In this document: in pieces, positions 25,168-34,719 of the stretch
How positions within the stretch are numbered: the first letter of the stretch is position 1
Layout: every line of letters starts with the position of its first letter
Assembly (NCBI RefSeq): GCF_000230695.2
Contig: NC_020541.1
Span: forward strand, 1,550,001 to 1,614,000
Length of the DNA: 64,000 nucleotides
DNA from: Rhodanobacter denitrificans
GTDB lineage: Bacteria; Pseudomonadota; Gammaproteobacteria; Xanthomonadales; Rhodanobacteraceae
Reading direction: 5' to 3'
Made by a program: the position numbers and the translations under genes
Notes under the pieces: generated by a model
The model's database searches: none
Seen by the model: the letters and a program-made list of their open reading frames with translations, nothing else
Told to the model about the DNA's origin: nothing

Positions 25168-26142
25168 ATGGCCCAGATCTATTCCCGCATCATCGCCACC
25201 GGCAGTGCACTGCCGGAGCGCGTGGTAACCAACGCCGATCTGGAAAAGATCGTCGACACCAGTGACGAATGGATCCGCACCCGCACCGGCATCCGCCAGC
25301 GGCACATCGCGGCCGAGGGCGAGACCACCGGCGACCTGGCTTTTCGTGCCGCGCAGCAGGCGCTGGAGACGGCCGGCGTCAAGGCGTCCGAACTCGACCT
25401 GATCGTGCTCGGCACGACCACGCCGGACATCATCTTCCCGTCCACCGCCTGCCTGGTGCAGCATCGCCTCGGTGCGAACGGCTGCGCCGCGTTCGACGTC
25501 AACGCGGCCTGCTCGGGCTTCGTCTACGCGCTCGGCGTGGCCGACAAGTTCATCAAGAGCGGACAGTCGAAGAAGGCGCTGGTGATCGGCGCCGAGACGC
25601 TGACCCGGATGGTCGACTGGAACGAGCGCGAGACCTGCGTGCTGTTCGGCGATGGCGCCGGCGCGGTGGTGCTGGAAGCCTCCAGCGAACCGGGCATCTA
25701 CGCCACCTGCCTGCATGCCGACGGCGGCTACAAGGAACTGCTGTACAACCCGGTCGGCGTGTCGGCCGGCTTCAAGGACGAGCCGGGCCACGGCGTGCGC
25801 ATCCGCATGGCCGGCCGCGAGGTGTTCAAGGTTGCGGTGAAGACGCTCGACTCGCTGGTCGGCGAGACCCTGCAGGCCGCCGGCATGGACGAGTCGCAGG
25901 TGGACTGGCTGATTCCGCATCAGGCCAACCTGCGCATCATCGAGGCGACTGCAAAGCGGCTGAACATGTCGATGGAGCGCGTCATCGTGACGGTCGACAA
26001 GCACGCCAACACCTCGTCTGGCTCGGTGCCACTGGCGCTGGACTATGCGGTGCGCTCGGGCAAGGCGCAGCGTGGCCAGAACCTGCTGCTGGAGGCGTTC
26101 GGCGGCGGCTTCACCTGGGCCTCGGCGCTGCTGCGCTACTGA
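25168..26142 (+). CDS. fabH: Beta-ketoacyl-ACP synthase III
   Basis: FabH (324 residues) condenses acetyl-CoA with malonyl-ACP to start fatty-acid synthesis. The catalytic triad is Cys115 (NAACSGFVYAL), His251 (LIPHQANLRII) and Asn281 (KHANTSSGSVPLAL). The GAVVLEAS and AFGGGFTWASAL motifs are also typical. The start is weakly marked (GGA 9 bases upstream). In this cluster plsX is absent upstream, and a strong terminator separates fabH from fabD. Confidence 0.96.
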   Translation: MAQIYSRIIATGSALPERVVTNADLEKIVDTSDEWIRTRTGIRQRHIAAEGETTGDLAFRAAQQALETAGVKASELDLIVLGTTTPDIIFPSTACLVQHRLGANGCAAFDVNAACSGFVYALGVADKFIKSGQSKKALVIGAETLTRMVDWNERETCVLFGDGAGAVVLEASSEPGIYATCLHADGGYKELLYNPVGVSAGFKDEPGHGVRIRMAGREVFKVAVKTLDSLVGETLQAAGMDESQVDWLIPHQANLRIIEATAKRLNMSMERVIVTVDKHANTSSGSVPLALDYAVRSGKAQRGQNLLLEAFGGGFTWASALLRY

Positions 26143-26167
26143 GCCACCGCCGTTTCGAGTCGTCCTC

Positions 26168-26201
26168 CACGATGCCGCCCGCCCGGGCGGCATCGTGTTT
26201 T
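26168..26201 (+). terminator. Strong intrinsic terminator after fabH
   Basis: A perfect 12-bp stem (26168-26179 with 26186-26197) around CGCCCG is followed by TTTT. It begins 26 bp after the fabH stop, so fabD is likely to need its own promoter in the remaining 86 bp. Confidence 0.85.
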
Positions 26202-26287
26202 GCATCGCGAAAAACATTGAATACAGCTGCGTATGGGCGGCAATGCTGGCACCATGGCGGTTTTCGTCGACGGGGTCCGCCCATCTC

Positions 26288-27235
26288 ATGAGTTCCGTTT
26301 CCGCTTCGCTCGCTTTCGTTTTCCCCGGCCAGGGTTCGCAGTCGGTCGGCATGCTGGCCGAGCTGGACGCGGCGCATGCCGAGGTGCGGGCCACCTTCGA
26401 GGAAGCCTCGCAGGGCGCCGGCATCGATCTGTGGAAGCTGAGCGCGCACGGCCCGGAAGATCAGCTCAACCGCACCGAGCACACCCAGCCGGCGCTGCTG
26501 GCCGCCAGTGTGGCGGTATGGCGCGTGTGGCAGAAGCTGGGCGGCGCGCAGCCGGCGCAGTTGTCCGGCCACAGCCTGGGCGAGTACAGCGCGCTGGTCT
26601 GCGCCGGCGCGTTGTCGCTGCACGACGCGGCAGCGCTGGTGGCCGAGCGTGGTCGGCTGATGCAGGCCGCGGTGCCGGCCGGCACGGGCGCGATGGCGGC
26701 AATCCTGGGCGGCGACGACGCGCAGATCGCGCAGGTGTGCGAAGACGCGGCGCAGGGCCAGGTGGTGGCGCCGGCCAACTTCAATTCGCCGGGTCAACTG
26801 GTGATCGCCGGCAACGCCGAGGCAGTCGACCGCGCGCTGGCCCGGCTGGCCGAACTGGGCGTGAAGAAGGCGATCAGGCTGGCCGTGTCGGTGCCCTCGC
26901 ACTGCATGCTGATGCGCGGAGCCGCCGACCGGCTGGGCGAGCGGATGGCCGCGATCGACTGGCAGTTGCCGTCGATCCCGGTGATCCAGAACGCCGAGGC
27001 TAAAAGTTACGCCACGCTGGACGGGATCCGCGGCGCGCTGCAGCGCCAGCTGTATCTGCCGGTGCGCTGGACCGAATGTGTGCAGGCGCTGGCCGTCGGC
27101 GGCGCCGCACGCATCGCCGAGTGCGGCCCGGGCAAGGTGCTTGCCGGCCTGATCAAGCGCATCGACAAGAGCATCGAGGCGCGCGCGATCGGCGCTCCGG
27201 CCGAACTCGACGCCGCCCGCGCCGAATGGGCGTGA
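26288..27235 (+). CDS. fabD: Malonyl-CoA:ACP transacylase
   Basis: FabD (315 residues) loads malonyl groups on ACP. It shows AFVFPGQGSQSVGML at the N-terminus, the nucleophile Ser96 in SGHSLGEYSAL, the active-site His in SVPSHCMLM and the PANFNSPGQLVIAG segment. The ATG at 26288 follows a region without a clear ribosome binding site; the homology begins at this start. It is followed by fabG after 35 bp. Confidence 0.96.
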   Translation: MSSVSASLAFVFPGQGSQSVGMLAELDAAHAEVRATFEEASQGAGIDLWKLSAHGPEDQLNRTEHTQPALLAASVAVWRVWQKLGGAQPAQLSGHSLGEYSALVCAGALSLHDAAALVAERGRLMQAAVPAGTGAMAAILGGDDAQIAQVCEDAAQGQVVAPANFNSPGQLVIAGNAEAVDRALARLAELGVKKAIRLAVSVPSHCMLMRGAADRLGERMAAIDWQLPSIPVIQNAEAKSYATLDGIRGALQRQLYLPVRWTECVQALAVGGAARIAECGPGKVLAGLIKRIDKSIEARAIGAPAELDAARAEWA

Positions 27236-27270
27236 GCCCCGATTTTCCGATTCCCGAAGGAACGCTTCCC

Positions 27271-28014
27271 ATGAGCAAACCACTGCAAGGCGAAATCGCG
27301 CTGGTCACCGGCGCCAGCCGCGGCATCGGCGCGGCGATCGCGGACGAACTGGCGGCGCTGGGTGCCACCGTGATCGGCACCGCCACCAGCGAAGGTGGCG
27401 CCGCCGCGATCGGCGTGCGGCTGGCCGCGCACGGCGGCCACGGCCGCGTGCTGAACGTCACCGACGGCGCCGCGGTCGAGGGGCTGATCGACGGTATCGC
27501 GAAGGAATTTGGCGCGGTCTCGATCCTGGTCAACAACGCCGGCATCACCCGCGACCAGTTGCTGCTGCGGATGAAGGACGAGGACTGGCAGACGATCATC
27601 GACACCAACCTCACCTCGGTCTACCGCACTTCCAAGGCGGTGCTGCGCGGCATGATGAAGGCGCGCAAGGGCCGCATCATCTCGATCGCCTCGGTGATCG
27701 GACTCACCGGCAACCCGGGCCAGTCCAACTACGCCGCGGCGAAGGCCGGCATCATCGCGTTCTCCAAGTCACTGGCGCGCGAGATCGGCAGCCGCGGGAT
27801 CACCGTCAACGTGGTGGCGCCCGGCTTCATCGACACCGACATGACCCGCGCGCTGCCGGAGGAGTCGAAGCAGGCGCTGCTCGGCCAGATCGCGCTGGGC
27901 CGGCTCGGCGAGGCGGTGGACATCGCCAAGGCGGTGGGTTTCCTGGCCTCGCCGGCGGCCGCCTACATCACCGGGGAAACCCTGCACGTCAATGGCGGCA
28001 TGTACATGCCGTAG
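27271..28014 (+). CDS. fabG: 3-oxoacyl-ACP reductase
   Basis: FabG (247 residues) is an NADPH-dependent short-chain dehydrogenase that reduces beta-ketoacyl-ACP. It has TGASRGIG for NADPH, NNAGITRD, the catalytic residues Ser141, Tyr154 and Lys158 (SIASVIGL and SNYAAAKAG), and the C-terminal GETLHVNGGMYM. GAAGGAA precedes the ATG by about 9 bases. It probably shares a transcript with fabD and is followed by a terminator-like hairpin. Confidence 0.97.
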   Translation: MSKPLQGEIALVTGASRGIGAAIADELAALGATVIGTATSEGGAAAIGVRLAAHGGHGRVLNVTDGAAVEGLIDGIAKEFGAVSILVNNAGITRDQLLLRMKDEDWQTIIDTNLTSVYRTSKAVLRGMMKARKGRIISIASVIGLTGNPGQSNYAAAKAGIIAFSKSLAREIGSRGITVNVVAPGFIDTDMTRALPEESKQALLGQIALGRLGEAVDIAKAVGFLASPAAAYITGETLHVNGGMYMP

Positions 28015-28024
28015 CAACGGGAGA

Positions 28025-28069
28025 CGCGGTTGTCGCCAGCGGCTTCGTTTTAGGCGACAATCGCGTTTT
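28025..28069 (+). terminator. Terminator-like hairpin after fabG
   Basis: A 13-base stem (28025-28037 with 28053-28065, one G-T pair) encloses a 15-base loop and is followed by TTTT. It begins 11 bases after the fabG stop. Confidence 0.6.
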
Positions 28070-28113
28070 CGCGCCGGTCACGGGAGGCTCGCCTCCTCGT
28101 CACCGGCCAATCG

Positions 28114-28142
28114 TGGCGGCCACGCGGTTTAGCCACTACAAT
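28114..28142 (+). promoter_or_regulatory. Candidate acpP promoter
   Basis: TACAAT (28137-28142) is a near-consensus -10. A weak -35 (TGGCGG, 28114-28119) lies 17 bases upstream. The expected start point leaves a leader of about 60 nt before acpP. A dedicated promoter fits the high ACP level cells need. Confidence 0.45.
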
Positions 28143-28210
28143 GCGCCGGCCTTTCGCGGGCCTCGCGCCGGCACAGACAATCAATTACTCCCTTGAGAGG
28201 TATGGGCAAC

Positions 28211-28450
28211 ATGAGCACCATCGAAGAGCGCGTCAAGAAAATCGTCGTCGAGCAGCTCGGCGTGAAGGAAGATGAAGTCACGGCGAACGCTTCGTTCGTG
28301 GACGATCTGGGCGCAGATTCGCTGGACACGGTGGAGCTGGTGATGGCGCTCGAGGAAGAATTCGAGACCGAGATTCCCGACGAGGACGCCGAAAAGATCA
28401 CCACCGTGCAGCAGGCCGTCGATTACATCAAGGCCCACTCCAAGGATTGA
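28211..28450 (+). CDS. acpP: Acyl carrier protein
   Basis: ACP (79 residues, strongly acidic) carries fatty-acid intermediates on a phosphopantetheine arm attached to Ser37 in [12 protein letters not shown]. The start at 28211 (MSTIEERV) was preferred over the ATG at 28202 because GAGAGG at 28195-28200 is 10 bases from the former and 1 base from the latter. It sits between fabG and fabF, flanked by its own promoter and terminator. Confidence 0.97.
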   Translation: MSTIEERVKKIVVEQLGVKEDEVTANASFVDDLGADSLDTVELVMALEEEFETEIPDEDAEKITTVQQAVDYIKAHSKD

Positions 28451-28527
28451 TCGCCACGGAATTGATCGCCGCCGATCGGCCGGCCTGCCTCGCGCAGGTC
28501 GATCTGCCTTCGCGGCGGCACCGAACG

Positions 28528-28556
28528 CTGCGCCATCTTGGCGCAGTTTTCGTTTC
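28528..28556 (+). terminator. Intrinsic terminator after acpP
   Basis: A perfect 8-bp stem (28528-28535 with 28539-28546) closes the loop TCT and is followed by TTTTCGTTT. It lies 77 bp after acpP and 132 bp before fabF. Confidence 0.75.
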
Positions 28557-28688
28557 TGCAATTTGCAACGTCCGACCCCGTATGGTGAGCGGGATGCCCG
28601 CCAGGCACGACCGGACGACGTCTCCGCGATCCGCGCGGGACGGCTGCCGGCAGCGGCAGATCCACGCAATCACGTAAGGAACATCAGC

Positions 28689-29927
28689 ATGAGCAAGCGA
28701 CGTGTGGTAGTGACCGGCATGGGCATCATCTCGCCGGTCGGCAACGACATCGCCAGCGCCTGGGATCGTGTGCTCAAGGGCGCCAGCGGCATCGGCCCGG
28801 TCACCCACTTCGACACCTCCGCCTATTCCACGCGCATCGCCGGCCAGGTCAGCGGCTTCGATCCGGCCGAGTGGATGCCGCTCAAGGACGTCAAGAAGAT
28901 GGACCCGTTCATCCACTACGGCGTGGCGGCGGGTACCCAGGCCCTGCGTGATTCCGGGCTGGAAGTGACCGAGGCGAACGCGCCGCGCATCGGCGTGGCG
29001 GTCGGCGCCGGCATCGGCGGCCTGTACACGATCGAAGCCACCACGCTGGAGCTGGCGGCGAAGGGTCCGCGCCGGGTCTCGCCGTTCTACGTGCCCAGCT
29101 CGATCATCAACATGGTCTCGGGCCAGCTCTCCATCATGTTCGGCCTGAAAGGCCCGAACATCGCCTGCGTCACCGCCTGCACCACCGGCGCGCACAACAT
29201 CGGCCTGGCCGCGCGGATGATCCAGTACGGCGATGCCGACGCGATGATCGCCGGCGGCGCCGAGTTCGCCACCACCGGCACCGCGATGGCCGGCTTCTGC
29301 TCGGCCAAGGCGATGTCCACCCGCAACGACGAGCCGACCCGGGCCAGCCGCCCGTGGGACAAGGACCGCGACGGCTTCGTGCTGTCCGACGGCGCCGGCG
29401 TGCTGATGCTGGAGGAGTACGAGCACGCCAAGGCCCGCGGCGCGCGCATCTACGCCGAGCTGGTCGGCTTCGGCATGAGTGGCGACGCGTTCCACATGAC
29501 CGCGCCGAGCGAGGGCGGCGAAGGCGCAGCACGCTGCATCCAGACCGCGTTGAACGATGCCGGCCTCAATCCGGCCGACGTGCAGTACGTCAATGCGCAC
29601 GGCACCTCCACGCCACTGGGCGACCTGGGCGAGGTGATGGCGGCGAAGAAGGTGTTCGGCGACCACGCGTACAAGCTGGCGATGAGCTCGACCAAGTCCA
29701 CCACTGGCCACCTGCTCGGTGCGGCCGGCGGCGTCGAGGCGATCTTCAGCATCCTGGCGCTGCGCGACCAGGTGCTGCCGCCGACGATCAACCTGGACGA
29801 GCCCGGCGAAGGCTGCGACCTCGACTTCGTGCCGAACACCGCGCGCGAGGCAAAGGTCGAGGTGGCGATCTCCAACTCGTTCGGTTTCGGCGGCACCAAC
29901 GGTACGCTGGCGTTCCGTCGCGTCTGA
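28689..29927 (+). CDS. fabF: Beta-ketoacyl-ACP synthase II
   Basis: FabF (412 residues) performs elongation condensation and the temperature-sensitive step to cis-vaccenate. Catalytic residues are Cys164 ([10 protein letters not shown]), His in [11 protein letters not shown] and His in [24 protein letters not shown] at the start and [14 protein letters not shown] at the end are standard. AAGGAAC lies 9 bases before the ATG. A 238-bp spacer with a terminator separates it from acpP. Confidence 0.97.
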   Translation: MSKRRVVVTGMGIISPVGNDIASAWDRVLKGASGIGPVTHFDTSAYSTRIAGQVSGFDPAEWMPLKDVKKMDPFIHYGVAAGTQALRDSGLEVTEANAPRIGVAVGAGIGGLYTIEATTLELAAKGPRRVSPFYVPSSIINMVSGQLSIMFGLKGPNIACVTACTTGAHNIGLAARMIQYGDADAMIAGGAEFATTGTAMAGFCSAKAMSTRNDEPTRASRPWDKDRDGFVLSDGAGVLMLEEYEHAKARGARIYAELVGFGMSGDAFHMTAPSEGGEGAARCIQTALNDAGLNPADVQYVNAHGTSTPLGDLGEVMAAKKVFGDHAYKLAMSSTKSTTGHLLGAAGGVEAIFSILALRDQVLPPTINLDEPGEGCDLDFVPNTAREAKVEVAISNSFGFGGTNGTLAFRRV

Positions 29928-29941
29928 CCGATCGATCGGGC

Positions 29942-31291
29942 GTGACCTGCCATCGCCGTATCCTGGACGGCCGGCGCGACCTGCTCGCGCCGGCCGCTGC
30001 ATGTCCCGGGCGCTATCCCTGTCTGCTGGAAAGCGTGGTGCATGGCACCGCGCAGTCGCGCCACGACATCCTGTTCGCGTTCCCGCGCGAGCGAATGAGC
30101 CTGCATGCCGACGGCGGCCTGCGCGATGATGCAGGTGTGGTGCGCGAAGGGCGCTTCCTCGATGCGCTGGACGCTGCCTGGCAGGCCGAGCGATTGCCGC
30201 CGGAAAGCGACGGGTTGCCGTTCCACGGCGGCTGGGTGCTGTTGCTGGCCTACGAACTGGCCGGCGAGATCGAGCCGACACTGAAACTGCGACCGCCGTC
30301 GACGCTGCCGCTGGCACTGGCGGTGCGCTGTCCGGCCGCGGTGATCGTCGATCATGTGCGCAATTGCACGATCCTGGTCGCGGAGGCCGGCTGCGAACAT
30401 CTGCTCGATGCGCTGGAAGCCGATCTCGCGGCCGTACCGTCGATGCCGCCGCTGCCGGCATTGCGCGACTGGGACGAAGACGCGCCGCAGCAGTTCCTCG
30501 ACGGCGTGGTGCGCATCCACGAACACCTGCATGCCGGCGACATCTTCCAGGTGAACCTGTCACGTGCCTGGCGCGCGCATTTTGCACAGCCGCCCGTGCC
30601 GGCCTCGCTGTACGCGGTGCTGCGCCGGGCCAACCCGGCGCCGTTCGCCGGCCTGCTGCAACAGCCGGGTTGGGCGGTGGCGAGTTCCTCGCCGGAGCGG
30701 CTGGTCGAGGTGCGCGGTGGCGTGGCGCAGACCCGGCCGATCGCCGGCACGCGTCCCCGGTTGCCCGGCGACGACGACGCGGCGCGCATCCGCGAGCTGA
30801 GCGCGCATCCCAAGGAACGCGCCGAGCACGTGATGCTGATCGATCTGGAGCGCAACGACCTCGGCCGCGTCTGCGTACCAGGCACGGTCGAGGTCGACGA
30901 GCTGATGGCGGTGGAGAGTTACGCCCACGTTCACCACATCGTCTCCAATGTACGCGGGCGCCTGCGCGCCGGGGTGACGCCGGGTGAGGTGATCGCCGCC
31001 ACGTTTCCCGGCGGCACCATCACCGGCTGTCCGAAGGTGCGCTGCATGGAAATCATTGCCGCGCTGGAAGACGCGCCGCGTGGCGCTTACACCGGCGCGC
31101 TGGGTTATCTCGACCGCAACGGTGAGCTCGACTTGAACATCCTGATCCGCACCCTGACCCTGGCCGGCGATGAAGTGAGCCTGCGCGCCGGTGCCGGCAT
31201 CGTGGCCGATTCGGTCGCCGCCAGCGAACTGGACGAGACCCGCGCCAAGGCGCGCGGACTGCTGCGTGCGCTGGGAGTGCCGGACTCATGA
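29942..31291 (+). CDS. pabB: Aminodeoxychorismate synthase component I
   Basis: PabB (449 residues) makes 4-amino-4-deoxychorismate for folate, with PabA supplying ammonia. The chorismate-binding domain fills the C-terminal 270 residues: DIFQVNLSRAW, TRPIAGTRPRLPG, KERAEHVMLIDLERNDLGRV, HIVSNVRGRL and FPGGTITGCPKVRCME. The PIAGT motif with Ala, rather than a tryptophan-loop anthranilate type, supports PabB over TrpE. A GTG at 29942, 14 bp after fabF, is the best start; it has no strong ribosome binding site. The stop overlaps pabC (ATGA). Confidence 0.9.
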   Translation: MTCHRRILDGRRDLLAPAAACPGRYPCLLESVVHGTAQSRHDILFAFPRERMSLHADGGLRDDAGVVREGRFLDALDAAWQAERLPPESDGLPFHGGWVLLLAYELAGEIEPTLKLRPPSTLPLALAVRCPAAVIVDHVRNCTILVAEAGCEHLLDALEADLAAVPSMPPLPALRDWDEDAPQQFLDGVVRIHEHLHAGDIFQVNLSRAWRAHFAQPPVPASLYAVLRRANPAPFAGLLQQPGWAVASSSPERLVEVRGGVAQTRPIAGTRPRLPGDDDAARIRELSAHPKERAEHVMLIDLERNDLGRVCVPGTVEVDELMAVESYAHVHHIVSNVRGRLRAGVTPGEVIAATFPGGTITGCPKVRCMEIIAALEDAPRGAYTGALGYLDRNGELDLNILIRTLTLAGDEVSLRAGAGIVADSVAASELDETRAKARGLLRALGVPDS

Positions 31292-32115
31292 CGGCGCGCA
31301 TGCGGGTCAACGGCGTGGCGACGGCACAGGTATCGGCGCTGGATCGCGGCCTGGCCTATGGCGACGGCCTGTTCGAGAGCATCCGTTTCGTCGGTGCGAT
31401 CGCGCCACTGTGGCCGCGGCACATGCAGCGGCTGGCCGAAGGCTGCGCGCGCCTGCGCATCCCGGCGCCCAATCCGGCGCAGCTGTGGCGCGAGGCGCTG
31501 GAAGTCAGTCGCGACATGCCGGCCGCGGTGCTGCGCATCACCGTCACCCGCGGCCCGGGCGAACGCGGCTACGCCCTGCCAGCCGCGCCGCAACCGACCC
31601 GGGTGGTGGCCGCGTTCGCGCCGCCGCCGGTCGCCGCCGGAATCTACGCGCAAGGCGTGCGCCTGCGCGTGTGCGACCTCCGCCTGGCAGAGCAGCCGCT
31701 GCTGGCCGGCCTCAAGCACCTCAACCGGCTGGAGCAGGTGCTCGCGCGCGCCGAATGGAACGATCCGGCGATCGCCGATGGTGTGCTGCTCGATAGCCAC
31801 GGGCGGGTGATTTCGGCGACCATGGCCAATCTGTTCGCGCTGGTCGACGGCCAATGGCTGACCCCGGCGCTGGACCGTTGCGGCGTGGCCGGGGTGGCGC
31901 GCGCCGAGGTGCTGGCAGCCTGTCCGCAGGTGCGGGTCGGCGAGCTGGCGCTGGATACGTTGCTGGGTGCCGGCGAGGTGTTCCTGAGTTCGAGCGTGCG
32001 CGGCATTGTGCCGGTGCGTTCGCTGGATGGCCGCAGCTATGCGCCGGGGACGACGACCCGCCGCTTGCAGCAGCATTGGCGTGACCTGGGGTTTTCGATG
32101 GAGCAGGGCGGATGA
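31288..32115 (+). CDS. pabC: Aminodeoxychorismate lyase
   Basis: PabC (275 residues) is a PLP enzyme of fold type IV that releases p-aminobenzoate and pyruvate. It has DRGLAYGDGLFESIRF near the N-terminus, the Schiff-base lysine in GLKHLNRLEQVLAR, and the phosphate-binding SATMANLFAL and FLSSSVRGIVPV segments. Branched-chain aminotransferases share the fold, but pabB next door and the length support PabC. It overlaps both neighbours by 4 bases. Confidence 0.92.
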   Translation: MTARMRVNGVATAQVSALDRGLAYGDGLFESIRFVGAIAPLWPRHMQRLAEGCARLRIPAPNPAQLWREALEVSRDMPAAVLRITVTRGPGERGYALPAAPQPTRVVAAFAPPPVAAGIYAQGVRLRVCDLRLAEQPLLAGLKHLNRLEQVLARAEWNDPAIADGVLLDSHGRVISATMANLFALVDGQWLTPALDRCGVAGVARAEVLAACPQVRVGELALDTLLGAGEVFLSSSVRGIVPVRSLDGRSYAPGTTTRRLQQHWRDLGFSMEQGG

Positions 32116-33149
32116 GCGACCAACCGGTGCGCAGGCGCGCATGGCCACGGCGACTGTTGCTGATCATGCTGCTGGCGGTGGCCGGCGTGCTGGTCTACGG
32201 CTGGAACGACTACGCCCGCTTCGGCAGCGCGCCGCTAAACGTGGCGGCGCAGGGCGACAGCATCGACGTCGGCCGCGGCAGCAGCTTCAAGGCCATCGTC
32301 GTCGAATTGCGCCAGCGCGGATTCAGCACCGCCAACCCGTGGTACTGGCGCCTGCTGGCCGAGCAGATGCACGTGGCCGGCAAGCTGCATGCCGGCGAAT
32401 ACGCGCTGGAACCCGGCATCACCCCACGCCAGCTGCTGGCGAACATGGCCGCCGGCCGGGTGTTGCAGCGCAATTTCACCATCGTCGACGGCTGGACCTT
32501 CGCCGAACTGCGCCAGGCGCTGGCCAGGGCCGAGAAGTTGAACCACGACAGCGCCGCGCTGGACGATGCCGCGATCATGCGGAAGATCGGTGCCGGCGGC
32601 GAAGCGCCGGAAGGCCGTTTCCTGCCCGAGACCTACGCCTACGTGAAGGGCGACGGCGACCTGGACATCCTCAGGCGCGCGCATGCCGCAATGGCGAAGA
32701 CGCTCGATGAACTGTGGGCGGGACGCGCGCAGGGCTTGCCGCTGGCCTCGCCGTACGAGGCGCTGATCCTGGCTTCGATCGTGGAGAAGGAAACCGGCCG
32801 ACCGAACGAGCGCGCACAGATCGCCGGCGTGTTCGTGCGGCGCCTGCAGAACCACATGCTGCTGCAGACCGACCCCAGCGTGATCTACGGCATGGGCGCG
32901 AGCTACGCCGGCAACATCCGCAAGAGCGATCTCACCGCGGACACGCCGTACAACACCTATACCCGCGCCGGCCTGCCACCGACGCCGATCGCGTTGCCGG
33001 GCAGGCCGGCGCTGGCGGCCGCCTTGCACCCGGCCGCCGGCGATGCGCTGTACTTCGTGGCGCGTGGCGACGGCGGCCACGTGTTCGCCCGCACGCTGGA
33101 GGAACACAATCGCAACGTCGACTGCTACCAGCGGAAGCGTTGCCGATGA
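32112..33149 (+). CDS. mltG: Endolytic murein transglycosylase
   Basis: MltG (345 residues) cuts nascent glycan strands and helps set their length. It has one N-terminal membrane helix (LLLIMLLAVAGVLVYGWN, residues 14-31), a LysM-like region, and the YceG catalytic domain with the glutamate in LILASIVEKETGRPNERAQ and the QTDPSVIYGMG and DTPYNTYTRAGLPPTPI motifs. The gene lies between pabC and tmk, as in E. coli, with 4-base overlaps on both sides. Confidence 0.95.
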   Translation: MSDQPVRRRAWPRRLLLIMLLAVAGVLVYGWNDYARFGSAPLNVAAQGDSIDVGRGSSFKAIVVELRQRGFSTANPWYWRLLAEQMHVAGKLHAGEYALEPGITPRQLLANMAAGRVLQRNFTIVDGWTFAELRQALARAEKLNHDSAALDDAAIMRKIGAGGEAPEGRFLPETYAYVKGDGDLDILRRAHAAMAKTLDELWAGRAQGLPLASPYEALILASIVEKETGRPNERAQIAGVFVRRLQNHMLLQTDPSVIYGMGASYAGNIRKSDLTADTPYNTYTRAGLPPTPIALPGRPALAAALHPAAGDALYFVARGDGGHVFARTLEEHNRNVDCYQRKRCR

Positions 33150-33787
33150 CGGCCCCGCGCGGGAAATTCATCAGCCTCGAAGGCGGCGAGGGCGCCGGCA
33201 AGAGCACCTTGCTGGCCGGCCTGCGCGAGCACATCGAACGGCACGGCATCGCGCTGGTGCAGACGCGCGAGCCCGGCGGCACCGCCGTGGGCGAAGCGGT
33301 GCGCGCGATCGTGCTCGATCCGGCCCTGCATGGACTGGCTGCCGAGACCGAATTGCTGCTGATGTTCGCCTCGCGCGCCCAGCTGGTGCGCGAAGTGATC
33401 GAGCCGGCCTTGAGCACGGGCCAGTGGGTGCTGTGCGATCGTTTTGCCGACGCCAGCTATGCCTACCAGGGCGGCGGCCGCGGCCAGCCGGCGCCGCGCA
33501 TCGCGGAGCTGGAGCGCTGGGCCTGTGACGGCGTGAAGCCCGACCTGACCTTGCTGCTCGATCTGCCGGTGGCGACCGGCCGTGCGCGCGCCGCCGGCCG
33601 CGGCGACGCAGACCGCATCGAGGTCGAGGCCGATGCATTTTTCGAACGGGTGCGCGCGAGTTATCGCGAGCGCGCCGCGGCCGAGCCGCAGCGTTTCCGG
33701 GTGATCGACGCCAGCCAGTCGCCTGCTGCCGTCCTGCGCGCCGCGACGCAGGCGCTGGCGGCACTGCTTGGAGAAGCGCAGGCATGA
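33146..33787 (+). CDS. tmk: Thymidylate kinase
   Basis: Tmk (213 residues) phosphorylates dTMP to dTDP. The P-loop is SLEGGEGAGKSTLLAG, followed by the DRX-type motif CDRFADASYAYQGGGRG and the lid region TGRARAAGRGDADRIE. The ATG at 33146 overlaps the mltG stop (ATGA), and the gene overlaps holB in the same way, which fixes both ends. Confidence 0.96.
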   Translation: MTAPRGKFISLEGGEGAGKSTLLAGLREHIERHGIALVQTREPGGTAVGEAVRAIVLDPALHGLAAETELLLMFASRAQLVREVIEPALSTGQWVLCDRFADASYAYQGGGRGQPAPRIAELERWACDGVKPDLTLLLDLPVATGRARAAGRGDADRIEVEADAFFERVRASYRERAAAEPQRFRVIDASQSPAAVLRAATQALAALLGEAQA

Positions 33788-34719
33788 ACGGATTGCCCTG
33801 GCATGCCGAACACTGGACGCGGCTGCAGGCGCGCCGCCAGCGCGATGCGCTGCCGCACGCCTTGCTGCTGTGCGGTGCCGCCGGCCTGGGCAAGCGCGCG
33901 TTCGCGCAGCGCTTCGTGCAGGGACTGCTGTGCACCGAACCGGTGGATGGCGACGCCTGCGGGCATTGCCGCAGTTGCCTGCTGCTGGCCGCCGGCTCGC
34001 ACCCGGACGTCGTGACGCTCGGCTTCGGGCTGCGCAAGGACGGCGTGCAGCGCAGCGAGATCGTGGTCGACCAGATCCGCGAGCTGTCGGCGCGGCTGGC
34101 CATGGCCAGCCAGTTCGGCGGCTGGCAGGTGGCGCTCATCGACCCCGCCGACGCGATGAATCCCGCCGCCGCCAATGCGCTGCTGAAGACACTGGAGGAG
34201 CCGGCCGCGCAGACCATGCTGATCCTGCTGGCCGATGCGCCGTGGCGTCTGCCGCAGACCATTCGCAGCCGCTGCCAGCGGATCGAGTTCCAGCTGCCCG
34301 CCACCGCCGATGCGCTGGCCTGGCTGCAGGCCGAAGGCGTGCGCGATGCGGCGGGCGCACTCGCCGCGGCTGGCGGCAATCCCGGCCTGGCCAAGGCCTG
34401 GGCCGGGGAAGGCGCGCTGGAGCGGCGGCAGGAAGTTCGCCGGGATCTGGCCGCGCTGGCCGCCGGCCGCGGCCAGCCGACCGAAGTGGTCAGGCGCTGG
34501 CTGGACAGCGAACCGGCACAGCGACTGTGGTTTGCCGCCCAGGCCGCTGCCGACGAGATCAAGGCGCGCTCGGCGCAAGGCGCGGGGCCGCTGGCCAGCG
34601 CGATGGACGTCGAGGCGCTCGGTCACTGGTACGACGCGGCCAATCGCACCCGCGAGGGTCTGCGCGGCCCGTTGCGCGCCGACCTGCTGCTGCTGGAACT
34701 GCTGGCGCAGTGGCGGTGA
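33784..34719 (+). CDS. holB: DNA polymerase III subunit delta'
   Basis: HolB (311 residues) is the delta' subunit of the clamp loader and a non-hydrolysing AAA+ relative of DnaX. It shows the P-loop-like LLLCGAAGLGKRAFAQRF, zinc cysteines in CTEPVDGDACGHCRSC, and the SRC motif in QTIRSRCQRIEF. It overlaps tmk by 4 bases and is followed without a gap by the PIG-L gene (GTGA overlap). In Xanthomonas, pilZ usually follows holB; here it is 4.1 kb away. Confidence 0.94.
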   Translation: MNGLPWHAEHWTRLQARRQRDALPHALLLCGAAGLGKRAFAQRFVQGLLCTEPVDGDACGHCRSCLLLAAGSHPDVVTLGFGLRKDGVQRSEIVVDQIRELSARLAMASQFGGWQVALIDPADAMNPAAANALLKTLEEPAAQTMLILLADAPWRLPQTIRSRCQRIEFQLPATADALAWLQAEGVRDAAGALAAAGGNPGLAKAWAGEGALERRQEVRRDLAALAAGRGQPTEVVRRWLDSEPAQRLWFAAQAAADEIKARSAQGAGPLASAMDVEALGHWYDAANRTREGLRGPLRADLLLLELLAQWR

